Shown: positions 55,326 through 64,000 of the stretch, one piece after another
Layout of the letters: each line of letters begins with the position of its first letter
Numbering within the stretch: the stretch's first letter is position 1
NCBI RefSeq assembly: GCF_038095975.1
Contig: NZ_CP146003.1
Span: 806,001-870,000 of the forward strand
DNA from: Mesomycoplasma ovipneumoniae
GTDB taxonomy: Bacteria; Bacillota_I; Bacilli_A; Mycoplasmatales; Metamycoplasmataceae
Reading direction: 5' to 3'
Length of the DNA stretch: 64,000 nt
Notes under the pieces: generated by a model
Databases searched by the model: none
What the model saw: only the letters and a program-made list of their open reading frames with translations
Told to the model about the DNA's origin: nothing
Translations under genes and position numbers: made by a program

Positions 55326-56163
55326 ATTTTTCTAAAAGATAGAGATAATTTTTATACCTAGTTTCTGAAATTATGCCGTCTTTTACAGCATTTTTTACTG
55401 CGCAGTTTTCAATTTGCTCATGAAAATGAAAGCATGTTCTAAATTTGCATTTAGGCAAAAACTGGCGAAAAATTTCAAATGAGCTTTTAATTTGATCTTT
55501 GGGAATTTCGTCATAATTAAAACTAGAAAATCCGGGCGTATCTACTATCTGAAAGTCTCCTTTTCTTATAATTTGGACAACTCGTGTTGTGTGTTTTCCG
55601 CGATTTAATGAAAAAGAAATTTCCTGAACTTGGAATTGTGTGCCAAACAAATTGTTAATAAAACTTGTTTTCCCAACTCCACTTTGCCCGATAACAAAAT
55701 TAAGTTTATTCTTAAGTTTTTCTTGCAAATCGCTAGGAATTTTTTTTTTATTGTTATTAATAAAGAAAATAGAATATCCCATTTTTTGATAATCAAGCAA
55801 CAAATTTTTATAATCTGGTTCAAGATCAACTTTGGTAACTATCAAAATTGGACTAATATTTTTAAATTCAATCATTAACAAAAAAGTGTCAAGTAATAAA
55901 GGCGAAAAATTAGGCTCTTTTAGGGAAACGAAAATAAGTGCCTGGTCAATATTAGCAACTTTTGGACGTTTTAGTCAGTTTTTTCTTGGAAGAATTTCTT
56001 TAATAAATCCACTAGGGTCAAACTCAACAAAATCTCCAACTAAAGGAGATATTTGTTTTTGTCTAAGTGATCCAGACCCTCTCAAAAGTGGATAGAGTTT
56101 TTGAGTTGATGGTTCAAAAACATCATAAAAACCCGCTATAACTCTAACAATTTGTCCCTTCAT
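55306..56163 (-). CDS. rsgA: small ribosomal subunit biogenesis GTPase RsgA
   Basis: 285 aa. The circularly permuted GTPase order is visible: G4 VTKVDL comes before G1 GQSGVGKTS, then G3 DTPGF. An OB fold lies N-terminal (residues 1-65) and the zinc finger [17 protein letters not shown]-terminal. It checks the 30S decoding centre late in assembly. Its start directly abuts the gmk stop. Confidence 0.95.
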
Positions 56164-56745
56164 CTACAGCTCTTTTATTTCTGTTGTTATAATTTTTTCA
56201 ATTTCATCAACACATTGTTCTAAATTGTCATTTACAACTTGAAACTTGAATAAATCCTTAATTTTAATTTCAGATTCAGCCTTTTTAAGTCGAAGATCAA
56301 TTTGACTTGATGTCTCTGTTAGTCTATTTTTGATTCTACTTTTTAGAACTTCAAGCGAGGGAGGCAAAATAAAAATGGTTAAAATTTTATCTAATTGGTT
56401 ATTTTTCTTATAGTTTTCAATAATATTTTTAGCACCATTTGTGTCAATTTCTAATAAGGGAATGAAATTTTGATCTTGAATATATTGAATTTGTGACTCC
56501 AAAGTTCCATAATAGTTATCAAGATGACAACTTCACTCAATAAATTCATTATTTTTGATTTTTTCTTTAAAAGTTTCGTGGTCTAAAAAAAAATAACTCA
56601 CACCGTCAATTTCATTAGCTCGCTTTTGCCTGGTTGTTGCAGAAATTGCAAGTTTTATAGGCAATTTTTTGTTTTTTAATAAAATTGACTCAATTGTCCC
56701 TTTGCCAACACCTGAAGGACCGGAAATTACAATTAGTTTATTCAT
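56164..56745 (-). CDS. gmk: guanylate kinase
   Basis: 193 aa from ATG 56745. Walker A is SGPSGVGKGT, then SATTRQKRANEIDGVSYFF for GMP binding and IFILPPSLEVLKSRIKNRLT for the lid. TGA codes Trp in FIEWSCHLD. An upstream in-frame ATG at 56757 would add four residues inside rsmD. It phosphorylates GMP to GDP. Confidence 0.94.
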
Positions 56746-57298
56746 CTTTTGCTTCATTATTAAATCTTAGAAAAAAAACAGTATTTTTAGCATATTTTTT
56801 TGTTTTTTCAATTGAAAAAAATTTGGGAATTAATTTAGAACCTAAATTAGTTTTGTAAATTATAATTCCAGATTCTTCTAATAAATTATTTTTTGCAATT
56901 TTTAAAAAACATTTCTTGGTAATTTCTTCTTCAGCGTGTGGTGGATCCAAAAAAATAAAGTCAAACTTTTGTCCACTAAGATCGTTAAGCAAAAATATTG
57001 CATTTTTATTAAATATTTCGTATTTTTTTACGTTATATTTTCTACAAAAATCAACAATATTTTGGTATGCCTGCTGATTTAATTCTGAAGCTACAACTTT
57101 TTTTGCCCCACGCGAAGAGGCTTCAAGACCGATTGCACCTGTTCCAGCAAACAAATCTAAAACTTTTGAATTTGGAATTTCAAATTGTAACTGTGAAAAA
57201 ATTGACTCACGACAACGATCGGACATAGGCCTAACTACTGAAAATTCAGGATTTTTTATTACAGCACGCCTATAATTACCAGAAATTATTCTAATCAT
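56738..57298 (-). CDS. rsmD: 16S rRNA (guanine966-N2)-methyltransferase RsmD
   Basis: 186 aa. IRIISGNYRRAVIKNPEFSV, VRPMSDRCRESIFSQL, LDLFAGTGAIGLEASSRGA (SAM-binding) and FDFIFLDPPHAEE (DPPY-type motif) are typical of RsmD. It ends 8 bp inside gmk, so translation is probably coupled. Confidence 0.94.
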   Translation of the reverse strand: MIRIISGNYRRAVIKNPEFSVVRPMSDRCRESIFSQLQFEIPNSKVLDLFAGTGAIGLEASSRGAKKVVASELNQQAYQNIVDFCRKYNVKKYEIFNKNAIFLLNDLSGQKFDFIFLDPPHAEEEITKKCFLKIAKNNLLEESGIIIYKTNLGSKLIPKFFSIEKTKKYAKNTVFFLRFNNEAKDE

Positions 57299-57325
57299 AA
57301 ATATTTATAAAATTATACCAAAAAT

Positions 57326-58006
57326 TTAAAAAATAATATATGAATTTTTTTTTAAAAACATCTTTAAAATTTCAAAAATAGAATAAACATGGTCAAAATT
57401 GATTTTTTCTAAATATTCATCAAGCGAAAAATTGGCTCAATACAAAATTTCCAATTCCTTGACATTAAATCTAAAAAAAGGTTTTAAAGTGCGATGATAA
57501 ACGCATTCCATTCCGCCATAAAAATCAAAATTTACAAGCCTTTTATTGGTTTTGCAAACTTTACAACTAGTTAAATTGCCAATTCAACCGTTAATTTTAA
57601 TTCAGTTGATAATTACATATACTATTATTGCGTCTACATTTTCTTCGTTTATTTTGGAAAAGGCACTTTGAAAAATACTGAAAATTTTAGAATCATAGTT
57701 ATTTTCATCAGTAAATTGATAAATTACTTTTCAAAACTTATAAATATTTTCATTAGTTAAATCCAAGCGAACAAGGCATTCACCTTTTTTTAGTTTAGAT
57801 AATTTATTAGGATTTTTGGCCAAAAAAATCTCAAACTCACCAAAGCAGCCGGGATTTAATATATAAATATTTTTGCTAGTTGGACGACGTACGCCGAGGG
57901 CGACCATTTTAAGAATCCCAAAATTTGTTACTAATTTAACTATTAAATCAAAGTCTCTAAAGTTAAATCTTTCGACAACTATCCCTTTAATGATTTTTTC
58001 AGCCAT
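57326..58006 (-). CDS. recO: DNA repair protein RecO
   Basis: 226 aa with several TGA-coded Trp. The N-terminal OB fold starts KIIKGIVVERFNFRDFDLIV and contains MVALGVRRPTSKN. A CKVC pair remains of the zinc site. The sequence is strongly diverged, as RecO usually is in mollicutes. It loads RecA with RecR. It is first in the recO-rsmD-gmk-rsgA-rpe group. Confidence 0.85.
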
Positions 58007-58191
58007 TTTTTCATTAAAACTTATTGTATGGTGTTTAGGTTTGAAGATCTAAAATTAGTTAATTCTATCAAAATGAAATTTAATTTTTAAGTGAAAAATG
58101 AATTTCTAAAATATTTTGATTATAAATATAATTATACCACAAATTAATTTTTTTTTTTTTTTATTGATTTGTCATTTTTTTTATTCATAAA

Positions 58192-59586
58192 TAAGTAGAA
58201 AAATCTCAGACAATTAGTTTTTTTCTATGATTTTGATTGCTCCACTTTTGTTAATTTTTTCTAGCATGTTCATTTTAAAAATTTGGACAAATAATTTACC
58301 TCATATAATAACTTGGAGTTTTATATGATAAGCAACTTTGAGGCCTTTCATAGTTATACCAATCAATAAATGAACTTATTTTTTGATAAGCGGTAGGCAC
58401 ATTTTCAAAATTTTCGCCCTCAATATTAAGCAATTCTCGCTGAAAAACTGCATAAAAATATTCAATAGGCCGGTTTGCAAGGGCATAACCTTTTGGGGAC
58501 ATTGATTGTTGGATATTGTTTTGTTTTAAAAAATTAGCAAATTTGTAGTTTGCATATTCCACACCATGATCTGAATGGAAAAATTTTGGTTTAATATTAT
58601 ACTTTTTAATTGTTTCTTTTACTAAGTTTATAGTTTCTTCTGAAAATCTTGTTTTAGAAACTGAAAAATTTAGCAGGTAATTGGATTTTGTTTCAATAAT
58701 TGAGTGTAGGTAAAATCATTCGTTGTTAATTTTGATAAATTTAATATCAGCAAACCATTTTTCGCCAAAATTTTCTGAGGAAAAGTCACCTTTTATATGA
58801 TCTTCAGTCCAAATTCGCGTAAACTTTTTCTCTTTTGGTGCTGGTTTTCCTTGCTTTTTATAAGCTAGAGATTTTAATCCTAAAAATTCGTAATGTTTTT
58901 GAAACACGTACGTGCTTACATAATTTCCCTGATTTATGTAAATATTATATAGAACGTCGCGCCCTTTAACTTTTCGATTTAAATTGAAATTTTCACGAAT
59001 TCACTCAAGTAACTTTTCATCATAAATCATTTTCTTTGGTGGTTTTTTCACCCTTATCTTTTCATAAATCGAAGTGCGATTAATGTTAAAAACACTACAA
59101 ATTCTAGTGCAATTTTCGATTTTACCTTTATCTTTTTCTTGTTCTTGTTTTCGCTTTTTAAGCTCCTCAAGAACAATTGCGGGGTCAATCCCGTATCTTC
59201 TAAGAACATTCTCCATTATTTCTTGATAAACTTCACGATCATTTTCAGAAAGATCGTTAATTGTATATTTCTTCTTTGGTTTGCGCGGTGATTTGATTTT
59301 CCCGCGAACACTTATCAAACTTTTCATATCATTATTATAAAACTTTTTTTGCCAATTTCTTATCAAATTATTAGCATATATATGCAGCATTCATTCTTTA
59401 TCCGCTTTTTTGCTTTTCGATTTGCTTTTGTAAATTTCTCTAAATTCTTCAGCAAAATGCAAAATTGCGTTTTTTAACCCTTTAGATTCGGCAATTTTTA
59501 TGTATCTAAATTTGTCTTCAATTGTGAATTTGTATTGTTTCATTTTGACACACCTTTTTTCGAATGGTCTGAAACTAGTATACTAA
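58192..59586 (-). mobile_element. intact IS3-family insertion sequence (IS1221-like)
   Basis: About 1.39 kb with one transposase gene. The ends form an imperfect inverted repeat: minus-strand AGTATACTAGTTTCAGACC on the right and plus-strand AGTAGAAAAATCTCAGACA on the left, sharing AGTA and TCAGAC. A 17-18-nt direct repeat TCATTTTTTTTATTCAT lies just outside each end. Poly(T) tracts of 15-16 nt lie further out at 58148-58162 and 59608-59623. The exact termini are my estimate. The IS1221-like label is inferred from the single-frame IS3-type transposase in this host group. Confidence 0.7.
58296..59543 (-). CDS. IS3-family transposase, single continuous frame
   Basis: 415 aa from ATG 59543, with TGA-coded Trp. 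An N-terminal helical DNA-binding part (about residues 1-150) leads into KKYTINDLSENDREVYQEI and NRTSIYEKIRV. The DDE domain has the first Asp in EKWFADIKFIKI, the second in FHSDHGVEYAN and the Glu in NRPIEYFYAVFQREL, followed by the usual FIDWYNYERPQSCLSYKTP ending. OrfA and OrfB, separate and frameshift-fused in most IS3 elements, are here one frame. All catalytic residues are present, so it could be active. Confidence 0.9.
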
Positions 59587-59686
59587 TTTATCATTTTTTT
59601 TTATTCATTTTTTTTTTTTTTTTGATAATGTTTCAAAATTCGCAATTACACAAATGGTTTAGCTTAAAAATTAGTCTTTTTTGTGC

Positions 59687-59692
59687 TATAAT
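59687..59692 (+). promoter_or_regulatory. -10 box of the large MIP-type protease gene
   Basis: TATAAT in GTGCTATAATTTAA, about 72 nt before the ATG. A poly(T) tract of 16 nt lies 64-80 nt upstream of it, and the IS3-type element ends about 100 nt upstream. Confidence 0.5.
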
Positions 59693-59764
59693 TTAATCAG
59701 CAAAACTTAATAAAAATGTATAAGATTTGAATTTAAGTTTGTAAAAAACAAAGCGGTTTGGTTT

Positions 59765-62362
59765 ATGAAAAAGCTTAGTAAACTTATTTTTTCTAATCTG
59801 TTTTTTGGGTCATTATCAATAATTTTATTTTCAGCATGCAATGTAAACAGCGATAAATTGGACTCAAAAAAACAAATTAGTCCTAAAATTCATGCAAAAA
59901 TTGAAAACCAGCACCAAACCAGTCTTGATGATGTTGATTGGAAAAACATTAATTTTGAATATGACAGCGAAAAATACAATTTGCAAAAATTGAGTTTAAA
60001 TAAAAATTTTGAGCAAAATTCGTTAAGAGTTAATGTTTTGCTCGTTGATACTAAAAAGCAACTTTCAATACCAAAAGAGTTTGTTTTTACTTCGTTTTTA
60101 AAAGCAAAAGACAAAAAACCAGAACCAAATTTAGATAAAATTCAAAATCCAATTAAAGAAGAAGAGCCAAAAAAAGTTGAAGAAAAACCTAATCCACAAC
60201 CTAATTTTTCTAAAACTAAAATAGAAAAAATTTTAAAACCGCCTAGCTCTGATAAACCTAAAATTACCAGAATTATTAAGCCCCAAGAAAAACCAAAATC
60301 ACAAATTATAAATAATTTTAGCCCGAAAATCAATAATGTTCCGACTAATAATTCCCCTATTAATAATGTAAATTTAAGTCAATTTCAAACTGTAAATTAC
60401 AATACAAAAATTTATAATCCACTTTTTGAAGCAACTCCAAAGTTAAAATACACAAATAAAATTTACAGTGAATCACAAAATCCTGAATATTTTAAAGATG
60501 ATCATTATTTTGGCAAAGATTTTTTACTAAATCATTCAGTGTTGCAAATTATTCAAAATACACCAAAATATCAAACTGGAGTGCATAATTTATACACTTT
60601 TTTGTACAATGGCGAAAATAATCAGCCAATTAATTTTCTTGATCCAAATGACCCAAATAGAAATAAAAGATTCTGAGAATTAGCAAAAAATGTTGGTCAT
60701 TACGGCGATTTTGGTAGAAACAACGATGAAAAATTAATGTTTTATAACCGTGGTATTTCCTATAATGGAATGGCTGAACAAGTATATCTTCCAAAGTTTT
60801 CTGAAGTTGAATCTTCTGGGGCACTAAGTAATTCTGAAAATTTGACAGAAATTGTAAAGAAAAATCCTTTTGGTTTTTTACCTTCTAATTTAAGTCAGTT
60901 ATTTTATTACATGAAAATCGATGAAATTGGCAAAATTTTTAAAATTCATAATTTAAAAAAAGTTAGCGCCAATTTCGATGACAAAAAAGGTGAAATTAGT
61001 ATTTTGTTTGAAAGCGGTGAAGGAAAAAAACAAATTTGAAAATCAAATCAGGTTAATTCTAATTTAAAAAAAGATATTGACTATGAAAAGTTCATTTATG
61101 ATCGCTCATTTAGTCTTGGAATTTATGGATTTAAATATTATCAAGATCAATTTTTTGGAAATAGATACGGCACTGAAGCTTTTAAAGAATACGGCACCGC
61201 CTGAGTTTTAGATAGAATAACAAATAATGACGCTAATTCTGATAGTTATGAACTTTTAGTTGGAACAAACATTCATGTTTGGAATATGCCACAAATTTTT
61301 GACAAAAGCATGTATTTTTTTGACCTAGATAACCAAAATGAAAAATCAAAAAAGTGAAATGCTGGCTTTGTTAACCAAAACTATGAATTTGTTTCTGAAG
61401 AAGATGCAAAAAAAGGCAATAAATTAAAGCCTTTTTTTACCGCAGCGCGTTCAGACCATTTAATTTCAGGCAATAAATACGAAAATACATACCAGAAAAT
61501 TAAAGAATACCCAGTTTTTGATGCTTATGAGAGCTATTTAAGTGCTCCATATTACACTCCACGCTATAAGGTTGAGGGAATAATGGGCCATGATGTCGAT
61601 GTGGGTCTTAAATATTTAGATAATTATAATGAAGCCACCCGAGTTGGAACAACCAAAAACGGCGGTTCAGACTTTGTTATTTTAAGACTGAAAATTAAAA
61701 AAACTGATTTAGAGCATGTTTTACCTGAATTAAAAAAAGCGATTGACTCTGGTACTGAGAAAGACTGACATATTGGTCTAGGTCAAAATGAAAAATTTAG
61801 TCCGATAAAAACACAATTTTATGGCGGATATCCAGTTGCAACTAGCGATAATGAAAATGGTGATTGAGAAAAAGGTGTAAATTTTAAGTCTAATAAATCA
61901 ACAGGCGGAATAATCAACACCCGATCACGTGTAATTAATGATAGTCTTTTTCATGGTCTTTGAGTTCCTTATAATGATGCCGAAAATAAAGACTGAAATG
62001 CTAAACATGAAAAGTGAAAAAACTACCAAAAACCATTTCTTGCCAATTTAAAACACGGAATGCTAAAAAAGGTTTTAAATCAGCATTCAAATTTATATAC
62101 AAAAGTAAATTCTGAAAATAAATTAGACGCACTTGGGCCTGGATCTTCGGGATCGATGGCTATTGATTCAGGTTTTAATTTAATTGGTATAAATTATTCG
62201 TATTCGACTGACTCAGAAAACAACACTTTTTCAAATGCAATTTCATTAATGGAGGGTCAATCTACTTATCTTGATGGATTTAACGGCAATATTCGCGAGG
62301 ATTTTAAGAAAAAATTACAAAAAGACGGCTTATATACAGTTAAAATTAATCCAAAATCCTAA
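59765..62362 (+). CDS. large MIP-type (DUF31 family) serine protease lipoprotein
   Basis: 865 aa, passing through about a dozen TGA-coded Trp. The lipobox is ILFSAC with Cys25. A Lys/Pro/Asn-rich linker spans about residues 110-205, then a DUF31-type domain with GTAWVLD, catalytic His504 in GTNIHVW and Ser795 in GPGSSGSMAID (GxSG). MIP proteins of M. mycoides-type species are lipoprotein proteases that cut IgG after MIB captures it. No MIB-like gene is visible before the window ends. Antibody cleavage is inferred from the family. It lies just downstream of the IS3-type element. Confidence 0.85.
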
Positions 62363-62387
62363 AAATTATCTTAGCTAATTTTTAGGA
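62357..62387 (+). terminator. hairpin after the large protease gene
   Basis: TCCTAAAAATTA pairs perfectly with TAATTTTTAGGA around a 7-nt loop. It overlaps the stop codon. No long T run follows, so termination strength is uncertain. Confidence 0.55.
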
Positions 62388-62479
62388 TTAGCAGTTTTTG
62401 GCTTTTTTAGATATTTTATTTTGCATTTTTGGCAAAATTCGCGGGCAATTTGGCAAATTTGGCCTAGTATTTTGAGCAA

Positions 62480-63056
62480 AAACACTTAATTTTAAATCTG
62501 ACCATCACGAATGAAAAATCTACTTATTAATCAAATAAAGCAAACTAAAAAAGCAAAACATGAAATTTTAAACTACTTTTTTAGTTTAAAACACTGACAA
62601 AAATCATAAAAAATACAACAACTATTTAAACTCAATGTAAATAGAAAACTCGTTTTTCTTACATTGAGCCTAAAAAAATATATGAAGTTTTGAAAGAGCA
62701 ATAATTAAAAGCCATAAATTTGAAGATTTCTAAACGGTTAAATTTAAGACATCCCATCATATCTAAAAATATAATGGATAATTCGCATTTGATGTTTTTT
62801 TTATGACAAAAAACATAATCAAGTCCCCCTTAATTCTAATCTCAAAAATTTATTAATTTATTCTTAAGTGAGTTTAATTATAGCAGAAATTTTTTTTTAG
62901 ACCAAGTATTTTTTTTTTTTTTTGTTTTTTTACAAAGGTTAATTCCAAAATAATAAAAATTAAGATTTTAGCCTCAAAAAACACGGATTTAGCGGTATTT
63001 TTGCATATTTATATTCACTAAAAAGCGAATTTTTCCATCAAACTGGGAAACTCAAG
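62480..63056 (-). mobile_element. MITE-like repeat, copy E
   Basis: Minus orientation. The inverted-repeat end ATCAAACTGGGAAACTC is at 63037-63053. Inside are a 15-nt poly(A) tract (T15 at 62909-62923), the promoter-like boxes and the four hairpins. The last hairpin carries the same TGTAA/TTACA pairing as copy A. The other end lacks the terminal repeat and shares about 100 bp with copy A, so A and E are one subtype. It lies between the protease gene and msrB. Confidence 0.75.
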
Positions 63057-63261
63057 GTTAGATGGTTGAATCCGGTTTTTGATCCAATTTTATTATTGTT
63101 ATAAATTTTTTTGTTGATAAAAGTCTTTGCATTTTTGCTAATCTGGGTTAAAATGATACTTTTTTTAAAAATTTTAATAAAAAAGTGCTATTTTTCATAT
63201 TTTAAATAAATTCAAATTCATAATATTAAATGAATTTTTTAAAAAATAATTTTAAAAATGG

Positions 63262-63267
63262 TATAAT
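63262..63267 (+). promoter_or_regulatory. -10 box of msrB
   Basis: TATAAT after ATGG, 30 nt before the msrB ATG. The same ATGGTATAATTT text precedes rpiB (35781-35790). Confidence 0.6.
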
Positions 63268-63297
63268 TTATAAATTAAACTTTATTTTGGAGAAAAC

Positions 63298-63729
63298 ATG
63301 GAAAATAACAAGAAAAAACTTGATCATTTGAACGAATTACAATACAAAGTTACACAAGAAAATTTTACAGAACCACCTTTTGATAATCTTTATAACGATA
63401 ATTACGAAGAAGGTGTTTATGTTGATATTATCGACGGAACTCCGCTTTTTTTGTCTTCAACTAAATATAATTCAGGATCCGGTTGACCATCCTTTTGAAA
63501 ACCTTTAAACGAGGACTCAGTTGTTGAAGTTCTTGATTTTAGCCACTCAATGACTAGAGTTGAAGTTCGCTCAAAAAATGCTGATTCCCATTTAGGGCAC
63601 GTTTTTAATGATGGACCTAAAGAACAAGGAGGAAGACGTTACTGTATTAATTCAGCTGCCCTTAAATTTATTCCTAAAAATGAATTAAAAAATAATAATC
63701 TAGAGCACCTTTTAAAATACTTTGACTAA
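63298..63729 (+). CDS. msrB: peptide-methionine (R)-S-oxide reductase
   Basis: 143 aa with TGA-coded Trp in [28 protein letters not shown] opens the family. [11 protein letters not shown] and [12 protein letters not shown] hold the metal-free active site with the catalytic Cys in RYCINS. The resolving Cys of SGCGWPSF is Ser here (SGSGWPSF), and the CxxC zinc pairs are absent, so recycling must use another thiol or thioredoxin directly. TTTTGGAGAAAAC is the ribosome binding site. Confidence 0.93.
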
Positions 63730-63795
63730 ATTTTATTTAAAACAAAATAAGAAAAATTATTACTTTTAATAATTAATATTGTAAAATTTTAAATT

Positions 63796-64000
63796 ATGAA
63801 ATTACTAAGAAAATCAAAATTAAACTTTTTATTTTTTTCAGTAATTTTTTTATTTTTATCAAGTTGTTCAGTTGAGTCAAATTTACCTGATAAAATAAGT
63901 AAAGATATTGATGATTCACAAAAAATTGCTGCACCGCCTAAACAAGAGCAACCATCTCAACCATCAAATCCAGGTCAAAATCCTTCAACTCCAGGTCAAA
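63796..64000 (+). CDS. lipoprotein, C-terminus outside window
   Basis: The first 68 codons are present. The signal FFSVIFLFLSSC carries the lipid Cys at residue 24. A Pro/Gln/Ser-rich linker with short repeats (QPSQPSNPGQNPSTPGQ) follows and runs off the window. No ribosome binding site is visible. The layout resembles the other protease-type lipoproteins here, but the functional domain cannot be seen. Confidence 0.75.
   Translation, partial: MKLLRKSKLNFLFFSVIFLFLSSCSVESNLPDKISKDIDDSQKIAAPPKQEQPSQPSNPGQNPSTPGQ

Overview
The window is AT-rich mollicute DNA that reads UGA as tryptophan (genetic code 4). Almost every gene is cut by in-frame TGA codons, often at conserved Trp positions (lipoproteins, PheS, TopA, LigA, Eno), and becomes full length only when TGA is read through. 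A P97/P102-type adhesin pair, MIP-type immunoglobulin proteases, many lipoproteins and the housekeeping set point to the Mycoplasma (Mesomycoplasma) hyopneumoniae group. I cannot fix the species from sequence alone.

Layout. 1-1303: tmcAL (cut by the window edge) and engB. 1339-5391: a small family of N-terminally anchored surface proteins (one decayed) and a coiled-coil lipoprotein. 6229-14178: a MIP-type protease lipoprotein and a P97-like/P102-like gene pair, all on the minus strand. 14451-20571: pheS-pheT-rpmF, five tRNA genes (Asn, Glu, Val, Thr, Leu), truB, a HAD phosphatase and ribF; ribF overlaps tail-to-tail with an RpiR-type regulator. 21545-23780: a decayed IS3-type transposase, one unknown gene and a 426-bp IS remnant. 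23781-26949: two overlapping ABC exporter half-transporters. 27648-33805: pyrG facing the operon rpsP-trmD-rplS-topA-(unknown membrane protein)-pgsA. 35099-37066: rpsD, rpiB and a frameshifted mutM. 37690-48373: one tightly packed eleven-gene minus-strand operon, dnaX-ybaB-recR-tmk-holB-rsmI-hpt-ecfA1-ecfA2-ecfT-ligA. 48518-50679: a small unknown gene, lplA and an alpha/beta hydrolase. 51287-58006: two minus-strand groups, recO-rsmD-gmk-rsgA-rpe and eno-serS-(DJ-1 family). 58192-59586: an intact IS3-family element. 59765-64000: a large MIP-type protease, msrB and the start of another lipoprotein.

The most unusual content is a family of non-coding repeats, about 550 bp each, at 5575, 34230, 37076, 50719 and 62480, plus a related 426-bp remnant at 23163. 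Complete copies end in the inverted repeat CCCGAGTTTCCCAGTTT (or a variant) and are flanked by unusually long direct repeats of about 21, 44 and 54 bp. That resembles IS1634-type transposition. Each repeat holds a -10 promoter box, in four copies a 15-16-nt poly(A/T) tract next to its -35 region, four conserved hairpins, and terminator-like hairpins near its ends. They look like MITEs that carry a possibly phase-variable promoter and a structured RNA. Three of them lie at the 3' ends of genes, where target duplication has copied the gene's last codons.

Most other genes are ordinary translation, replication, repair and salvage functions. The surface proteins (P97/P102 pair, proteases, lipoproteins) and the mobile repeats form the accessory part.
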